From Heteroscillospira sp050943935 (lineage in GTDB: Bacteria > Bacillota > Clostridia > Oscillospirales > Oscillospiraceae), in contig JBMNQC010000003.1 in the NCBI GenBank assembly GCA_050943935.1, positions 147,802 to 211,801 on the forward strand: a stretch of 64,000 nucleotides of DNA. The letters run 5' to 3'. Numbering within the stretch: position 1 is the stretch's first letter; every line of letters starts with the position of its first letter. A program made the translations under genes and the position numbers. The notes under the pieces are model-generated. The model was not told the DNA's origin and searched no databases. It saw nothing but the letters and a program-made list of their open reading frames with translations. Shown here piece after piece: positions 25,562 to 36,200 of this stretch.

Positions 25562-26971
25562 ATGAAAAGCGCAAGTCAAGCCAAAAAGAAAAAAGCCTTT
25601 AAGATGCCCGACACGATAGTAATCCTGTGGGCCATGCTCATCGCGGTCTGCCTGCTGACCTGGGTCCTGCCCGCCGGCACCTACGATTTTGCCGAGGACG
25701 GCAAGACCGTTATCGCCGGCACCTATCACTATGTTGATAGAAACCCCGCCGGTATCGGCGAGTTCCTTAACGCCCTGTATCAGGGCCTTATCAAGGGTTC
25801 CAGCATTATTTTCATCACGCTGATCATAGGCGGCGCTTTCAGAATTCTGGAAGACACCGGCACGATAAAGTCTTCCGTGGCATATCTTATCCGGAAAACC
25901 AAAGGCAACTATTACATAATTCTCCCCGTTATCGGCCTCCTTATGGCCGCCCTCGGTTCCGTCGGCGCCGGCAACAACATCGCCCTGGCCTTTGCGCCCA
26001 TCATGATAATGATCTGCCGCAGGCTGAAGCTCGACCCCATTATCGCCGTTGCCGCCCTGTATCTGCCCTCCAGCACCGGCACAGTTTCCTCTCCCATTGA
26101 GCCCTTCAACACCATTGTCGGCCAGCAGATTGCCGGTCTGCCCATTATGTCCGGCGCAGGCGTGCGCTTCTTCATGTGGATTGTATTCGTCGCTCTGGCC
26201 ATAGGCTATACCCTCCGTTATGCAGCCCTCGTCCGCAAGGATCCCGCCCGCTCCCTCACCGGCGTCTATACTCTCGACGCTGGCGACGACGGCAGCGACG
26301 CCGACCTGGACCGCGTTGCCGATACCTTCAACACCCGCCACATGCTCTGCCTGCTCCTGCTGGCCGGCGTGTTCGCCGTCTATGCCTTCGGCACCGTTAA
26401 GTTCGGCTGGGGCATGGGACAGCTGGCTACCGCTATGATGGTCCTCGCCTTCGGCTCCGGCATCGTCGGCGGCATGAATCCCGACCAGATGTCCAAGTCC
26501 TTTGTTGAGGGCGTAAAAACCATGGCCTTCTCCGGCATTATCATCGGTCTGGCCAACTCCCTTAGCGTGGTTATGACCAACGCCAACATCATCCACACCG
26601 TTGTAAACGCCATCTCCATCCCCCTGGCAGCTCTGCCTCCCGCCCTGTCCGCTGTGGGCATGTTCATTGTGAACCTCATTATGAACCTGTTCATCTCCTC
26701 TTCTTCCGGACACGGTTATGTTATCATGCCTATCATGGCTCCTCTGGCCGACGTTGTTGGCGTCTCCCGTCAGGTCGCCGTTTCCGCTTACTGCTTCGGC
26801 GAAGGCCTGGGCAACCCCCTGTTCCCCACCGCCGGCCTGTTCATGGGCGTCTGCGCCATCTGCGGCGCTCCCTACGAGAAGTGGCTGAAGTTCATCATGC
26901 CCCTCACCATCATAAATATTGTCGTCGGCTCCGCATTCCTGATGATTGCTCAGACCGTCGGCTGGTGCTAA
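25562..26971 (+). CDS. YfcC/DcuC-family membrane carrier
   Basis: 469-aa transporter with about 12-13 membrane segments. It has family-typical regions LTWVLPAGTYDF near the N-terminus, SVGAGNNIALAFAPIM and SSSGHGYVIMPIMAPLAD. Members move C4-dicarboxylates, amino acids or small peptides. The two peptidase genes downstream favour a peptide or amino-acid substrate (inference). GGAGG precedes the ATG. Confidence 0.85.
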   Translation: MKSASQAKKKKAFKMPDTIVILWAMLIAVCLLTWVLPAGTYDFAEDGKTVIAGTYHYVDRNPAGIGEFLNALYQGLIKGSSIIFITLIIGGAFRILEDTGTIKSSVAYLIRKTKGNYYIILPVIGLLMAALGSVGAGNNIALAFAPIMIMICRRLKLDPIIAVAALYLPSSTGTVSSPIEPFNTIVGQQIAGLPIMSGAGVRFFMWIVFVALAIGYTLRYAALVRKDPARSLTGVYTLDAGDDGSDADLDRVADTFNTRHMLCLLLLAGVFAVYAFGTVKFGWGMGQLATAMMVLAFGSGIVGGMNPDQMSKSFVEGVKTMAFSGIIIGLANSLSVVMTNANIIHTVVNAISIPLAALPPALSAVGMFIVNLIMNLFISSSSGHGYVIMPIMAPLADVVGVSRQVAVSAYCFGEGLGNPLFPTAGLFMGVCAICGAPYEKWLKFIMPLTIINIVVGSAFLMIAQTVGWC

Positions 26972-27019
26972 AACCTCAGCTCAAACCATTTTCGATATCT
27001 TGAAAGGAGACAGCAAGTC

Positions 27020-28255
27020 ATGTCAAAACAGCTTTCCAATGTTGTCGAGCGCTTCCTGCGCTATGTCTCTTATGACACCCAGTCTCAGGCCGGCGCTTCC
27101 TGCGCCCCCTCTACAAAAAAGCAGCTGGTGCTCAGCGAACTGCTGGCTAAAGAACTTGAGGAGCTGGGCGCCAGCGACATCCGCATGGATGAGGCCGGCA
27201 ACGTCTACGGCTGTGTCCCCGCCAACTGCGAGGGCGCGCCCGTAATCGGCTACATAGCCCACCTGGACACCTCCCCCGATGTATCCGGCGCCAATGTCAA
27301 GCCCCGCATAGTCGAGAACTACGACGGCAAGGACCTCGTGCTCAACGAAGAGAAGAACATCGTCATGCACACTGCGGTTTTCGAGCATATGCTGAACTAT
27401 GTTGGCCAGGATATGATTGTAACCGACGGCACCACCCTCATGGGCTGCGACGACAAGTGCGGCTGCGCCGAGATAATGAACCTGGTAGAGTACCTGAAGG
27501 ACCATCCCGACGTGAAGCACGGCGCCATCAAGGTCGCCTTCACCGTGGATGAGGAAGTGGGCTGCAACGGCGCCAGAGTCCTCGACCTGGACTTCATGGG
27601 CTGCGACTTTGCCTACACCCTGGACGGCCAGACCGTGGGCGAGATTAACGCCGAGACCTTCAACGCCGCCTTTGCATATGTCACCGTTCACGGCCTGCAG
27701 ACCCACCCCGGCCGCGCCAAGAACAAGATGCTGAACGCCATTACCATCGGCATGCAGTTCAACAATATGATCCCCGAGTCTCAGAGCTGCGAGCGCTCCG
27801 AGGGCCGCGAGGGCTATTATCATCTGTCCAACTTCGACGGCGGCGTCACCACCACCAAGATGAAGTACCTCATTCGCGACTTCGATATGGACGGCTTCAA
27901 TAACCGCAAGGTGTTCCTCCAGAACATCGCCGATTATCTCAACGGCGTATACGGAGCCGGCACCGTGGATATCGAGTTTGAAGACACCTATTTCAGCATG
28001 TACGAAGTCATCAAGACCCGTCTTGAGATTATCGAGCATATGAAGCAGGCCATTACCGACTGCGGCGTTACCCCCCGCATCATCCCCATCCGCGGCGGCA
28101 CCGACGGCTCCATTATCTCCGGCCGGGGCCTGGCCTGCCCCAACCTGTCCACCGGCTATCAGAACGGCCACAGCATCTATGAGTACGCCACCGTTCAGGC
28201 CATCGACAAGAGCGCTGAGATCCTGATAAAGCTGGCCACCTCTTTCGTGGACTAA
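27020..28255 (+). CDS. pepT: Peptidase T (tripeptide aminopeptidase)
   Basis: 411-aa M20B zinc peptidase that removes N-terminal residues from tripeptides in the cytoplasm. Metal-site regions are IAHLDTSPD (about 79-87) and TTLMGCDDKCG, with catalytic Glu in VDEEVGCNGA and a C-terminal IRGGTDGSIISGRG. AAAGGAG lies upstream. It is 48 nt after the carrier gene. Confidence 0.94.
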   Translation: MSKQLSNVVERFLRYVSYDTQSQAGASCAPSTKKQLVLSELLAKELEELGASDIRMDEAGNVYGCVPANCEGAPVIGYIAHLDTSPDVSGANVKPRIVENYDGKDLVLNEEKNIVMHTAVFEHMLNYVGQDMIVTDGTTLMGCDDKCGCAEIMNLVEYLKDHPDVKHGAIKVAFTVDEEVGCNGARVLDLDFMGCDFAYTLDGQTVGEINAETFNAAFAYVTVHGLQTHPGRAKNKMLNAITIGMQFNNMIPESQSCERSEGREGYYHLSNFDGGVTTTKMKYLIRDFDMDGFNNRKVFLQNIADYLNGVYGAGTVDIEFEDTYFSMYEVIKTRLEIIEHMKQAITDCGVTPRIIPIRGGTDGSIISGRGLACPNLSTGYQNGHSIYEYATVQAIDKSAEILIKLATSFVD

Positions 28256-28279
28256 AACATAACAACACCAAACTACCGG

Positions 28280-28305
28280 AAGGGCGGGCGTTTACGCCCG
28301 CCCTT
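28280..28305 (+). terminator. Hairpin between pepT and the M24 peptidase gene
   Basis: AAGGGCGGGCG / CGCCCGCCCTT with a TTTA loop. The following sequence is only moderately T-rich, so it may be a partial terminator. Confidence 0.65.
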
Positions 28306-28330
28306 CTCTCATTTTACGGAGGTAAAACAA

Positions 28331-29410
28331 ATGGATATTCATCAGGACAGAATCGCCCGGGTGTGCGCCGGAATGGAGGCGTCGGGCGTTAGCCAGCTTC
28401 TCGTCACCGACCACCTGAGCATCTACTACCTCACGGGCATAGACGTTTTGCCCTTTGAGCGCTTCTGGGCCCTTTTGGTGCGCACCGACGGCCGCAACAT
28501 ACTGTTTGCCAACAAGCTCTTCGCCCTGGGCGAGACGGGCTTTGAGACCGTCATACACACGGATACCGACGATATCGCCGCCATGGCTGCCCCCTATATC
28601 GCTCCCGGAGCGCTGGGCGTGGACAAGAATATGCCTGCCCGCTTCCTGCTGCCCATACTGGACGCCTGCCCGGAGACCAGGGCCGTGCTGGGCTCCGACT
28701 GGGTGGATACGGTCCGCGCCCGCAAGGACGAGGCCGAAAAGCAGCTCATGCGCCGCGCTTCCGAGATAAACGATATCTGCATGGAAAAGCTGACCGCCTA
28801 TATCCACGACGGCGCCACCGAAAAGGAGTGCGCCGCCTATCTGCTCAAATGCTACGATGAGTTTGGCTGCGAGGGAGTCTCCTTCGACCCCATAGTCTCC
28901 TTCGGCGCCAACGCCGCCGACCCCCACCATCTGCCCGACGACACGGTAGTGCAGGAGGGCGACTGCATAGTCATAGATATAGGCTGCAAAAAGGACTACT
29001 ACTGCTCCGATATGACCCGCACCTATTTCTGGAAGAAGGCCGACCCCGAACACCTTGCTCTCCACGACCTGGTGCGCGAGGCCAATGAGCGCGCCGAAGC
29101 CCTGGTGCGCCCCGGCGTACGCCTGTGCGATATAGACGCCGCCGCCCGTGACCATATAGCCGCCGCGGGCTACGGCGAGAACTTCACCCACCGCCTGGGC
29201 CATTTCATAGGCATGGAGGACCACGAGAAGGGCGACGTCAGTTCCGTGAACACCCAGAGCGCCGAAGCGGACATGGTGTTCTCCATAGAGCCCGGCGTCT
29301 ACCTCCCCGGCAAATTCGGCGCCCGGGTGGAGGATCTGGTGATAGTCACCGAGTCCGGCTGCGAGATACTCAACCATGTGGATAGGCGCGCCCGGATACT
29401 GGGCGTCTGA
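28331..29410 (+). CDS. pepQ: Xaa-Pro peptidase, M24 family
   Basis: 359-aa proline-specific dipeptidase or aminopeptidase. The pita-bread metal site is visible: first Asp in VIDIGCKKDYYCSDMTRT, His in HRLGHFIGMEDHE, and Glu in FSIEPGVYLPG and RVEDLVIV. It probably completes digestion of peptides imported by the YfcC carrier. GGAGG precedes the ATG. PepQ and PepP cannot be separated with certainty here. Confidence 0.88.
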   Translation: MDIHQDRIARVCAGMEASGVSQLLVTDHLSIYYLTGIDVLPFERFWALLVRTDGRNILFANKLFALGETGFETVIHTDTDDIAAMAAPYIAPGALGVDKNMPARFLLPILDACPETRAVLGSDWVDTVRARKDEAEKQLMRRASEINDICMEKLTAYIHDGATEKECAAYLLKCYDEFGCEGVSFDPIVSFGANAADPHHLPDDTVVQEGDCIVIDIGCKKDYYCSDMTRTYFWKKADPEHLALHDLVREANERAEALVRPGVRLCDIDAAARDHIAAAGYGENFTHRLGHFIGMEDHEKGDVSSVNTQSAEADMVFSIEPGVYLPGKFGARVEDLVIVTESGCEILNHVDRRARILGV

Positions 29411-29459
29411 GACAAAAAAGCCCGCGCAGCGCGCCGAGCAGGCAAAATACCGGACCGCG

Positions 29460-29837
29460 TTAGACAGGCTCACTTGTGTAAAGGAAGCCGTCAGCCGTCG
29501 GGCTGACTGATGGATTTACAGCCTCTCCGCCCCTTATACAGGGATAGGACTTGGCGCGGCGCAAACGGCCCACCGGGCGATTTAAGAAAACTATATATGA
29601 GCACATGAAATACCCCCGGCTTCGCCGGGGGTATTTCATGTGCTCACCTTCTGCAAAAACATTTTTGATATGCTTGGAAATGACGCTTCGATCACGCTGA
29701 AACAGCTCGGCGATTTGTGCCTGTGTAAGCCATACGGTTTCGTTTTCCATGCGCACATCAATTCGGGTTTTTCCATCCTCGGTCTGATACATAATCAGTT
29801 CAGAATTCCGAGGAATCATTTGCTGATTATCATCCAC
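29460..29837 (-). pseudogene. Truncated rhuM-like gene
   Basis: Only the N-terminal 64 or so residues (ELIMYQTEDGKTRIDVRMEN, QAQIAELFQRDRSVISKHI) match the RhuM/DNA-binding family. After VFAEGE the frame enters a 47-nt palindrome (29599-29645) and then unrelated sequence. Intact RhuM proteins are over 300 aa. The start is GTG at 29837 with GGGAG 8 nt upstream. It lies 18 nt after the phosphatase stop. Confidence 0.8.
29599..29645. repeat. Perfect 47-nt palindrome at the rhuM break
   Basis: Arms of 22 nt (29599-29620 and 29624-29645) are exact reverse complements around TTC. Each arm runs GAGCACATGAAATACC then CCCGGC. The outer edge coincides with the point where rhuM homology stops, so it may be the end of a mobile repeat, a deletion joint or a strong hairpin. 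Confidence 0.85.
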
Positions 29838-29855
29838 AACAGCAACTCCCTTCCA

Positions 29856-30311
29856 TTAGTTTCGAATGAGTTCTGTCAAGAGCCCCTGGCAGCCTTCCAG
29901 CACATCCTGCCAAGTAGCCTCGAAATCGTCCGTATACCACGGATCGGCTACATCGCCGGGGCGGTCGGTGAACTTCATCAGGAGGTGCATCTTGTCCGCA
30001 AAATCGCCGCCGCAGATGCGGTACATATTGCGGAGATTGGCATTGTCCATGCCAATCAACAAATCGTATGTTTCGTAATCGTTGTTCTTGAGCTGACGGG
30101 CTGTTTTGCCCGAGCAGTCGATCCCATGCTCGGCCAACTTTCGGCGTGCCGGAGGGTAGACCGGATTCCCGATTTCCTCGGTGCTGGTCGCTGCGGATGA
30201 GATCTCGAATTGCTCCGAGAGTCCGGCATCCTGCACCAACTTCTTCATAACAAACTCGGCCATCGGACTCCTGCATATATTGCCGTGGCAGATAAAAAGT
30301 ATCTTGGTCAT
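29856..30311 (-). CDS. Low-molecular-weight protein-tyrosine phosphatase
   Basis: 151 aa. The P-loop CHGNICRSP holds the nucleophile C8 and R14, and the general-acid Asp lies in DVADPWY near residue 125. It dephosphorylates protein tyrosine or a related substrate in the cytoplasm. GGAG precedes the ATG. It appears co-transcribed with the rhuM remnant. Confidence 0.92.
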   Translation of the reverse strand: MTKILFICHGNICRSPMAEFVMKKLVQDAGLSEQFEISSAATSTEEIGNPVYPPARRKLAEHGIDCSGKTARQLKNNDYETYDLLIGMDNANLRNMYRICGGDFADKMHLLMKFTDRPGDVADPWYTDDFEATWQDVLEGCQGLLTELIRN

Positions 30312-30344
30312 TTGAATTCTCCGTTACAATTTCGCTGCTATTAC

Positions 30345-30519
30345 TATAACACGAAAGTGTCGAATCGTCGAGGGGATGGCTTAAATGAGCATCATTTTCA
30401 ATCTGCTCTTTAAGTTTATTCTCTGACCATCTGTATTCAGCAGCGGCTTGAAGGTACCATTGCCGCTCCTGCATCGACAGGTCAGCATCAGAGGAAAAAA
30501 GGTAGTCTTTGCTATACAA
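30345..30519 (-). pseudogene. Small gene remnant upstream of the phosphatase
   Basis: A readable N-terminal stretch (MQERQWYLQAAAEYRWSENK, then LKEQIEND) faintly resembles the start of DUF1016/YhcG nuclease-type proteins. The frame then runs into the phosphatase upstream region and stays open only by chance. It is treated as a remnant; the family is uncertain. Confidence 0.3.
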
Positions 30520-30579
30520 TTTTAAATTTTTTCAACTCAAAAAAACTACCCTTTTGTGTGGGGTCAGGGAGAATTTCCA

Positions 30580-30588
30580 TGTTATAAT
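30580..30588 (+). promoter_or_regulatory. Extended -10 promoter of the sensor gene
   Basis: TGTTATAAT fits the TGnTATAAT extended -10 form. No good -35 is seen at 17 nt. It is 36 nt before the start codon. Confidence 0.45.
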
Positions 30589-30623
30589 GAGACATAAGAG
30601 AAAATCAGAAAGGAGAACTGGAT

Positions 30624-32263
30624 ATGCAGGCCGACAAACGGCAATCCTTCTATATTTCCGGGGCATTTCTGCTCCTGTGTCTGGTCTCCGCCTATCGTCA
30701 GATCAGCCTGCGGCTGTTTCCCGGGGATGTGCTGCGGCCCTATCTCGTCTATGGGGTGTACGTCTTTTTGCTGGCCGGTTGGATGAGATCCATCGCACAG
30801 CGGGTGACGCAGCCCAACATGCGCATGTATCTGCTGGCGGAGGCGGGGATCATCCTGCTCTGGATGACGGTCCGCTTCATTCAGGACACCTTCCTGTTCT
30901 CCAACATCCTGCTGATGCGCGCCTCCGGCTATCTCATCGTGATCCCCGCGGTAACGGTTCCCCTGACTTCGCTGTACGCCACATTCGGTGTGGGGCGGGC
31001 GGAGAGCTACCGTCTGCCCCGGCGGTGGCTCTGGCTGTGGTTCCCGGCAGCGCTGCTCATTTTGATGGCCATGACCGATTACCGGCACCACCTGTTCTTC
31101 GCCGTGGTCCCCGGCGAAGAACAGCCAAACCTCTATTTCCATCCCTATATCGGTCTGTGGCTGGTCTACGCCTGGGCGTTCACCATGATGGCGCTTCGCA
31201 TCGCGATTCTGTACCGGCACAAGCCGCTGCTTTATCAGCTGATCCCCTTTGCGGGGCCTATCCTGTTGGCGCTTTATTGCCTGCCCTACTCCTTGTCCGC
31301 CTTTCTGGTATCCTATGAGCTGATTGAGCTGTCCGCCGGACTGTCTTTCATTGAGGCTGCCTTCTGGGAAGCCGTCATGTTCACAGGGCTTGTCCCGGTA
31401 AACACCCAGTACGAGGAAGTATTTGACCGCTCCACAATCGCCATGCAAATCGTAGATCAGGAAGGCCAGCCGCTGGCCCGCTCCGGCAGCGCGCCTGTGC
31501 TGTCTGAAAAGACATTCCACCTTCTTCGAGATCAAGGTTCTTTAGTTTCCGCAAGTGGAGTGGAAATGCGGCTCCATCCGATAGATGACAGCTATTTGAT
31601 CTGGCAGAAGGATGTGTCTGAGCTGTGGAGCGTGATCGACCAGCTTCATCACTCCTCACAGGAGCTAAGTCAGGAGAGTGTGCTGCTGGGGCAGGAACTG
31701 AAGATGAAGTCTGAACAGGCTGCCATTCAGGAACAGAACCGCATCTATGACCAGCTGACCCGCGAGGTCGGTCCCCAGCTGGAGCTCATACAGAAGCTCC
31801 TGCAAAAAAAGGACACCGCCAGCAACCTTGAACCCCTGTTTCGCCGCATCTGCCTTCTGGGCACCTATGTGAAGCGGCGGTGCAACCTGCGGCTCATCGA
31901 ACAGACGAATGGGACGATCCCTCCGGAAGATCTGGACATCAGCTTCCGGGACATGACTGATTGTCTGGCAGAGATGGGTATTGTGTCGGAGGTCATCCGA
32001 CACAGCGGCGCGCCGCTGTGTTTCGACCTGTCCCTGCTGGTATTTGACCTCTTTGAGTTCCTTCTGGAATATGAACGTTTCGCCCCCGCGCCATTCAGGT
32101 TGTTCTGGACGGGCCCGATACCGTGCTGCTCACGGTGTCCTCCGCTACTGACAGGACTCCAGACCGTGAGCTGCGCCGACTGTATGGGCAGGATACGGAT
32201 CTGGACTGTCAGACCATCCCGTCAGGCTACCGGGTGACCCTGCATTGGAAGGAGGCTGTCTGA
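30624..32263 (+). pseudogene. 7TM sensor / histidine-kinase-like protein, frameshifted near the 3' end
   Basis: The N-terminus has about seven membrane segments (residues 1-240), like the HisKA_7TM sensor region. A PAS-like segment and a helical DHp-like region follow (ELMKSEQ-type coiled helices about 330-440). At a C5 tract (32083-32087) the frame changes. Adding one C restores AIQVVLDGPDTVLLTV through a sensible C-terminus ending at TGA 32261-32263, 1 nt before the next start. So one base is missing, by mutation or sequencing error. No full HATPase domain is seen. Confidence 0.75.
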
Positions 32264-32264
32264 T

Positions 32265-32714
32265 TTGAGCAAAAAGAATCTCTTGGTCTCCCAAACCATT
32301 CATAAAGCCATCGACTCCTACCCAGGCGGGCTCTGTTTCGCCATGCCGGATGGTCGTCCCATTTTAGTGAATTTTCAGATGAACGATCTGTGCCTGCAGC
32401 TTGTCGGCCACACGGTGTTGGACGCCGAGGCGCTGTGGGATGAGCTTTGCCTTCTCCGGGCGAATACAGAGGCCAAGTCCGAATTGACCTTCCAGCTTTC
32501 AGACGGCAAGGTCTGGCGATTTCGCCGGGAATCCCTGACGGATGGGTGCTTGTCTTACACGCAGATCGAAGTCTCTGACATCACAGAGCTCCATCGCCGC
32601 AGAGAGAAACTCGCTGAAAACAATCGCAAACTGCGGGAACAGACCCAACGTCAGCGGGCGCTCATTCTGTGCATTGCCCTTGATAAAAAATTTGAGGAGC
32701 TGTTTTACTTCTAA
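32265..32714 (+). CDS. PAS-like sensor fragment
   Basis: 149 aa. One PAS-like domain (GLCFAMPDGRPILVNFQMND, then a TFQLSDGKVWRF strand) is followed by a coiled helix (HRRREKLAENNRKLREQTQR). It then stops abruptly at FEELFYF where a kinase domain would be expected, so it is probably a 3'-truncated sensor kinase. The TTG start has GGAGG upstream and sits next to the restored end of the 7TM sensor, so the two form a pair. Confidence 0.6.
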   Translation: MSKKNLLVSQTIHKAIDSYPGGLCFAMPDGRPILVNFQMNDLCLQLVGHTVLDAEALWDELCLLRANTEAKSELTFQLSDGKVWRFRRESLTDGCLSYTQIEVSDITELHRRREKLAENNRKLREQTQRQRALILCIALDKKFEELFYF

Positions 32715-32750
32715 ATAAAATCGTCTTTCTCTTAAAGTGGAGGTTATAAA

Positions 32751-32939
32751 GTGATAAAGGAAAAATGGGTATTATGCCCAGTCTGCAAGAGCAAAACACG
32801 GCTAAAAGTTCGTGCAGACACGGAATTAAAAAACTTCCCCCTATTCTGTCCAAAGTGTAAGCATGAGACGCTTATCAACATACAACAAATGAATATATCC
32901 ATTATCAAAGAGCCAGGCGCACAGATACAGAGCCGATAA
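32751..32939 (+). CDS. Cysteine-rich KTR domain protein
   Basis: 62 aa with two CxxC pairs (LCPVCKSKTRLKVRADTELK and FCPKCKHE), the zinc-ribbon-like pattern of the Cys_rich_KTR family. This family is common in conjugative transposons of gut Firmicutes (recalled). The GTG start follows GGAGG. Its function is unknown; it marks the region as element-derived. Confidence 0.85.
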   Translation: MIKEKWVLCPVCKSKTRLKVRADTELKNFPLFCPKCKHETLINIQQMNISIIKEPGAQIQSR

Positions 32940-32970
32940 CATGGAGGGAAATCCTCGGATGTTATCGGCT
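32931..32970 (+). terminator. Terminator of the KTR gene
   Basis: AGCCGATAACAT and ATGTTATCGGCT form a 12-bp stem that includes the stop codon, followed by TTTG. Confidence 0.75.
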
Positions 32971-33074
32971 TTGTTCTGCTTTATGACAGATGATAGCAGC
33001 CTGCCCCGCCCGATGGGGAAAAGAAAAAACCGTTGCCGGGCAGGTTGGTTTGGTGCGCTTATTCTACATTACAG

Positions 33075-33106
33075 CGGCGGTTTTGAGAAATCAAAACCGC
33101 CGTTTT
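33075..33106. terminator. Terminator-like hairpin before the hsdR-like gene
   Basis: CGGCGGTTTTGA / TCAAAACCGCCG (12 bp, GAAA loop) followed by TTTT. The rest of 32971-33290 holds no gene. Confidence 0.7.
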
Positions 33107-33238
33107 CATAGTTTACTTAATCTTCTCCAGCTAAAAAAAGTGTAGTTCCCCCTCCGGGATCGTCCGGCTATGAACATGAAATTAGTCAGTACATTATAAG
33201 TATGGCATAGGCGCTCAACGCTGTCAGCACAATAGAGC

Positions 33239-33270
33239 TTCAAAATCTGCACCGCATAAACAAAGAAATA
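33239..33270 (+). repeat. att-like repeat, copy A
   Basis: TTCAAAATCTGCACCGCA followed by TAAACAAAGAAATA. It looks like the T-loop and 3' acceptor end of a tRNA. Related copies lie at 37080, 37458 and 58968. Confidence 0.55.
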
Positions 33271-33290
33271 GCTCTAAGCCAGACAAGCGG

Positions 33291-36200
33291 TTAGGCAACC
33301 GCATTGGCGTTCACCTGATCGATAATCTTGCGAATACCCATCCATACGGACAGATCCGTGAATATCTCCACCACGCTGCCCTTGTCTGTAAACGGAGACT
33401 CCTGCAAAACAGACAGATCTTTCATAAGGCCGTTATGTACAATGTACTCCACGATTTGATTGACAAAGTAGATCTGCCGACTGTCCAGATTTACATCGTT
33501 CAGGTATTCCGAAAAGGCCGCCTTGGCCGCATTCATATCCAACCCGACGATCTCGCGGACAAATTCTCCCAGCGGTTTCTGGCCATACTCCGCCTCGTAG
33601 TCATGCTTCGTGCCAACCTCGCTCCAGAGGATCTGTTCCAGTGCAGATACATCCGTCTGAGTCAGCGGAACATTGCTCCTGAGCTTGGCAATCACAAGAT
33701 TGTCCTGATGCTGCCGAACATAGAATTCCGCCTTTGCCTTATAGTTCTTCAAATCATCGTTTTCCAGTTCAGACTCTTTCCACTCTACAGACAGAATCTC
33801 ATCATCGAAGTTCGTATCATAACGCACCGTGGGAATCGGAATGTACTTAACAAGGTCGCGTAGATTTTCACGGATATACTCGAATTCATTGATACCAGCG
33901 TCCGCCAGATAGCTGGTATGAAGCAGTTTGTCCAGAAGCTCCGCCTGCGCCATGATCTCCGGGATATTGGCCACACCTGCAATGCCGCGGACCTTTTTCA
34001 TCAGGTCGCTGCGGGCACGGGTATAGCTCTTTCCAGCCAGATACGCAAGCTCGATCCCATACATGAGAGCGTCAAACCGCATGGCCTTGGGATCGTCCTC
34101 ATCCGGCGTGATGAGCAGTGCCAACTCTTCCTTGATGAGCAGCGTGTCCTCATAGTTCAGCGCCATGTAGTTCTTTGGCTCGGCGTACAGCTCCACATAC
34201 TTCAAGTGCTGTCGCACGGCGAAGTTCTCTTTGTTCAGTTCCCGTACTTTACGAACCATGTCTTCTACCAGCGTCTTGCGGAATGCGATCAGCTCCGGCG
34301 TCTGGTAGGCCAGATCCTGCAGCTTGAAAGCGATTTGGGCCTTCAGACTGAAAATTGCCCCCTGCAACGCCATCTGATTGGCGGTAGCACGCCCCTTGTT
34401 CATGCGGAAAAACTCGAAGTTGCCGCAGAAATCGAAGATATAGAACTTGTTCTTGTCCTCGCCGTCCATCAGTCCTTCGCAGAGGCGGGTGCCGCGGCCG
34501 ATCATCTGCCAGAACTTTGCCTTGCTCATGACCTTCTTGAAGAACACCAGATTCAGCACCTCGGGCACGTCAATACCAGTGTCCAGCATATCCACGGATA
34601 TGGCGATTTGCGGCAGCTTCTTCGGATCGGAGAACTCGTCGATCGCGCTCTGGGCGTAGTTCAGATAGTTGTCGATGACCTTGGCGTAGCCGTTCAGATG
34701 GGGATATTCCTTATTGAACACCTCGAAAATCTTCTCGGCATGCGTGTGGTTCTTTGCGAAAATGATGGTCTTGCCAATCTTCTCGCCGTAGTCCACCCGC
34801 AGTCCGTTACTCATCAGCACATGAAGCACCTCCCGGATGGTATCCTCGTTGAAGATCCACTCGTTCAGCGCTGCGGAACCGATGGCTTCCGGCATCTCAC
34901 CGTTCTGGGCAAAGGTCTCCTCATAGGCCGCCTTGTCTTCGTCAGAGAGTTCATCATAGACGATGCCTTGCTCAATGAATTTCAGCTTGGTCTCCACCGA
35001 AAGGAAATCCACCAGAAAGCCGTCCTTGACAGCCTGGGCCAGCTCGTAGCCGTAGGTAGGCACGCCGCTCTCCAGTTCAAAGACCTCGTAGGTATTTTTG
35101 TCGATCTCGTCCTTTGGCGTAGCGGTCAGGCCCACCAGAGGCGCGTCAAAATAGTTGAAGATATCCCGGTACTTGTTGTAGATAGAGCGGTGGGCTTCGT
35201 CGCAGATGACCAGATCAAAGTGACCACAGGTGAACAGCTTGCCCTGTTCGTCCCGCGCGGCGTCGATACAGTTCATCATAGTCTGGTAGGTGGAGAACAC
35301 GCAGTGAGCGCTGAAATTATCCTTTTCTTCACAGAGATTGGTCACCGACAGGTCGGGCAGCAAGTTCACAAAACTGCGCTTAGCCTGAGTGACCAGAGAG
35401 TTGCGGTCCGCCAGAAACAGGATATTCTTCACCCAGCCGTGCTGGAGCAAAACATCGCACAAGGCGATGACCGTCCGGGTCTTACCGGAGCCGGTGGCCA
35501 TGACCAGCAGCGCCTTGCGGCGGTTCTTGCGGTCAAAGCTGTCACAGACGGCCTTGATAGCCCCCTCCTGATAGTAGCGGCCGGCGATATTCTTGTCCAC
35601 CGTCACGGTCTTCAGGCTCGTCCGCATGGTGCGCAGGTTATAAAGCTTCTCCAGATCCCGCTTGGAGTAGATGGCAGCCACTTTGCGCTCCGGATATTGG
35701 CCGTCGTCGATGCGGGCTTCAAAGCCGTTGGTCAGGAAAACGACCGGACGGCGGTGATACTTCTTCTCCAGCAGGTCGGCGTACAGCTTGGCCTGCTGAC
35801 GGCCCACGGAGACATCCTTGCAGGTGCGCTTGGCCTCAATCACCGCCAGCGGGCGGTGGGCGTCATCGTAAAGGACATAATCGGCATAACCCACCTCGCT
35901 TTTGTTGGGCATACCGGGCAGTTCCACCTCATTCAGCCAGTCCCGGCCCTCGATCCAGCCAGCGTCCAGCAGCATGGCATCAATGTAGATCTTGCGGGTC
36001 TGATATTCGGACAGGTCCAGAGGTTTGGGTACATAGGTCTGCTGCTGAGCCTCCCGGCGTGCGGTAAGCTCCTCCTTCAACGCCGCGTTCTCTGCCATGA
36101 GGGCAGCGAGATCCACCTCCTGCACAGGGGACGGGGCGGGAACGGCTGGCTGCTCCGTCAGCATGGACGGGTCGAACTTGCCTTCAGTATAGTCTGTGCC

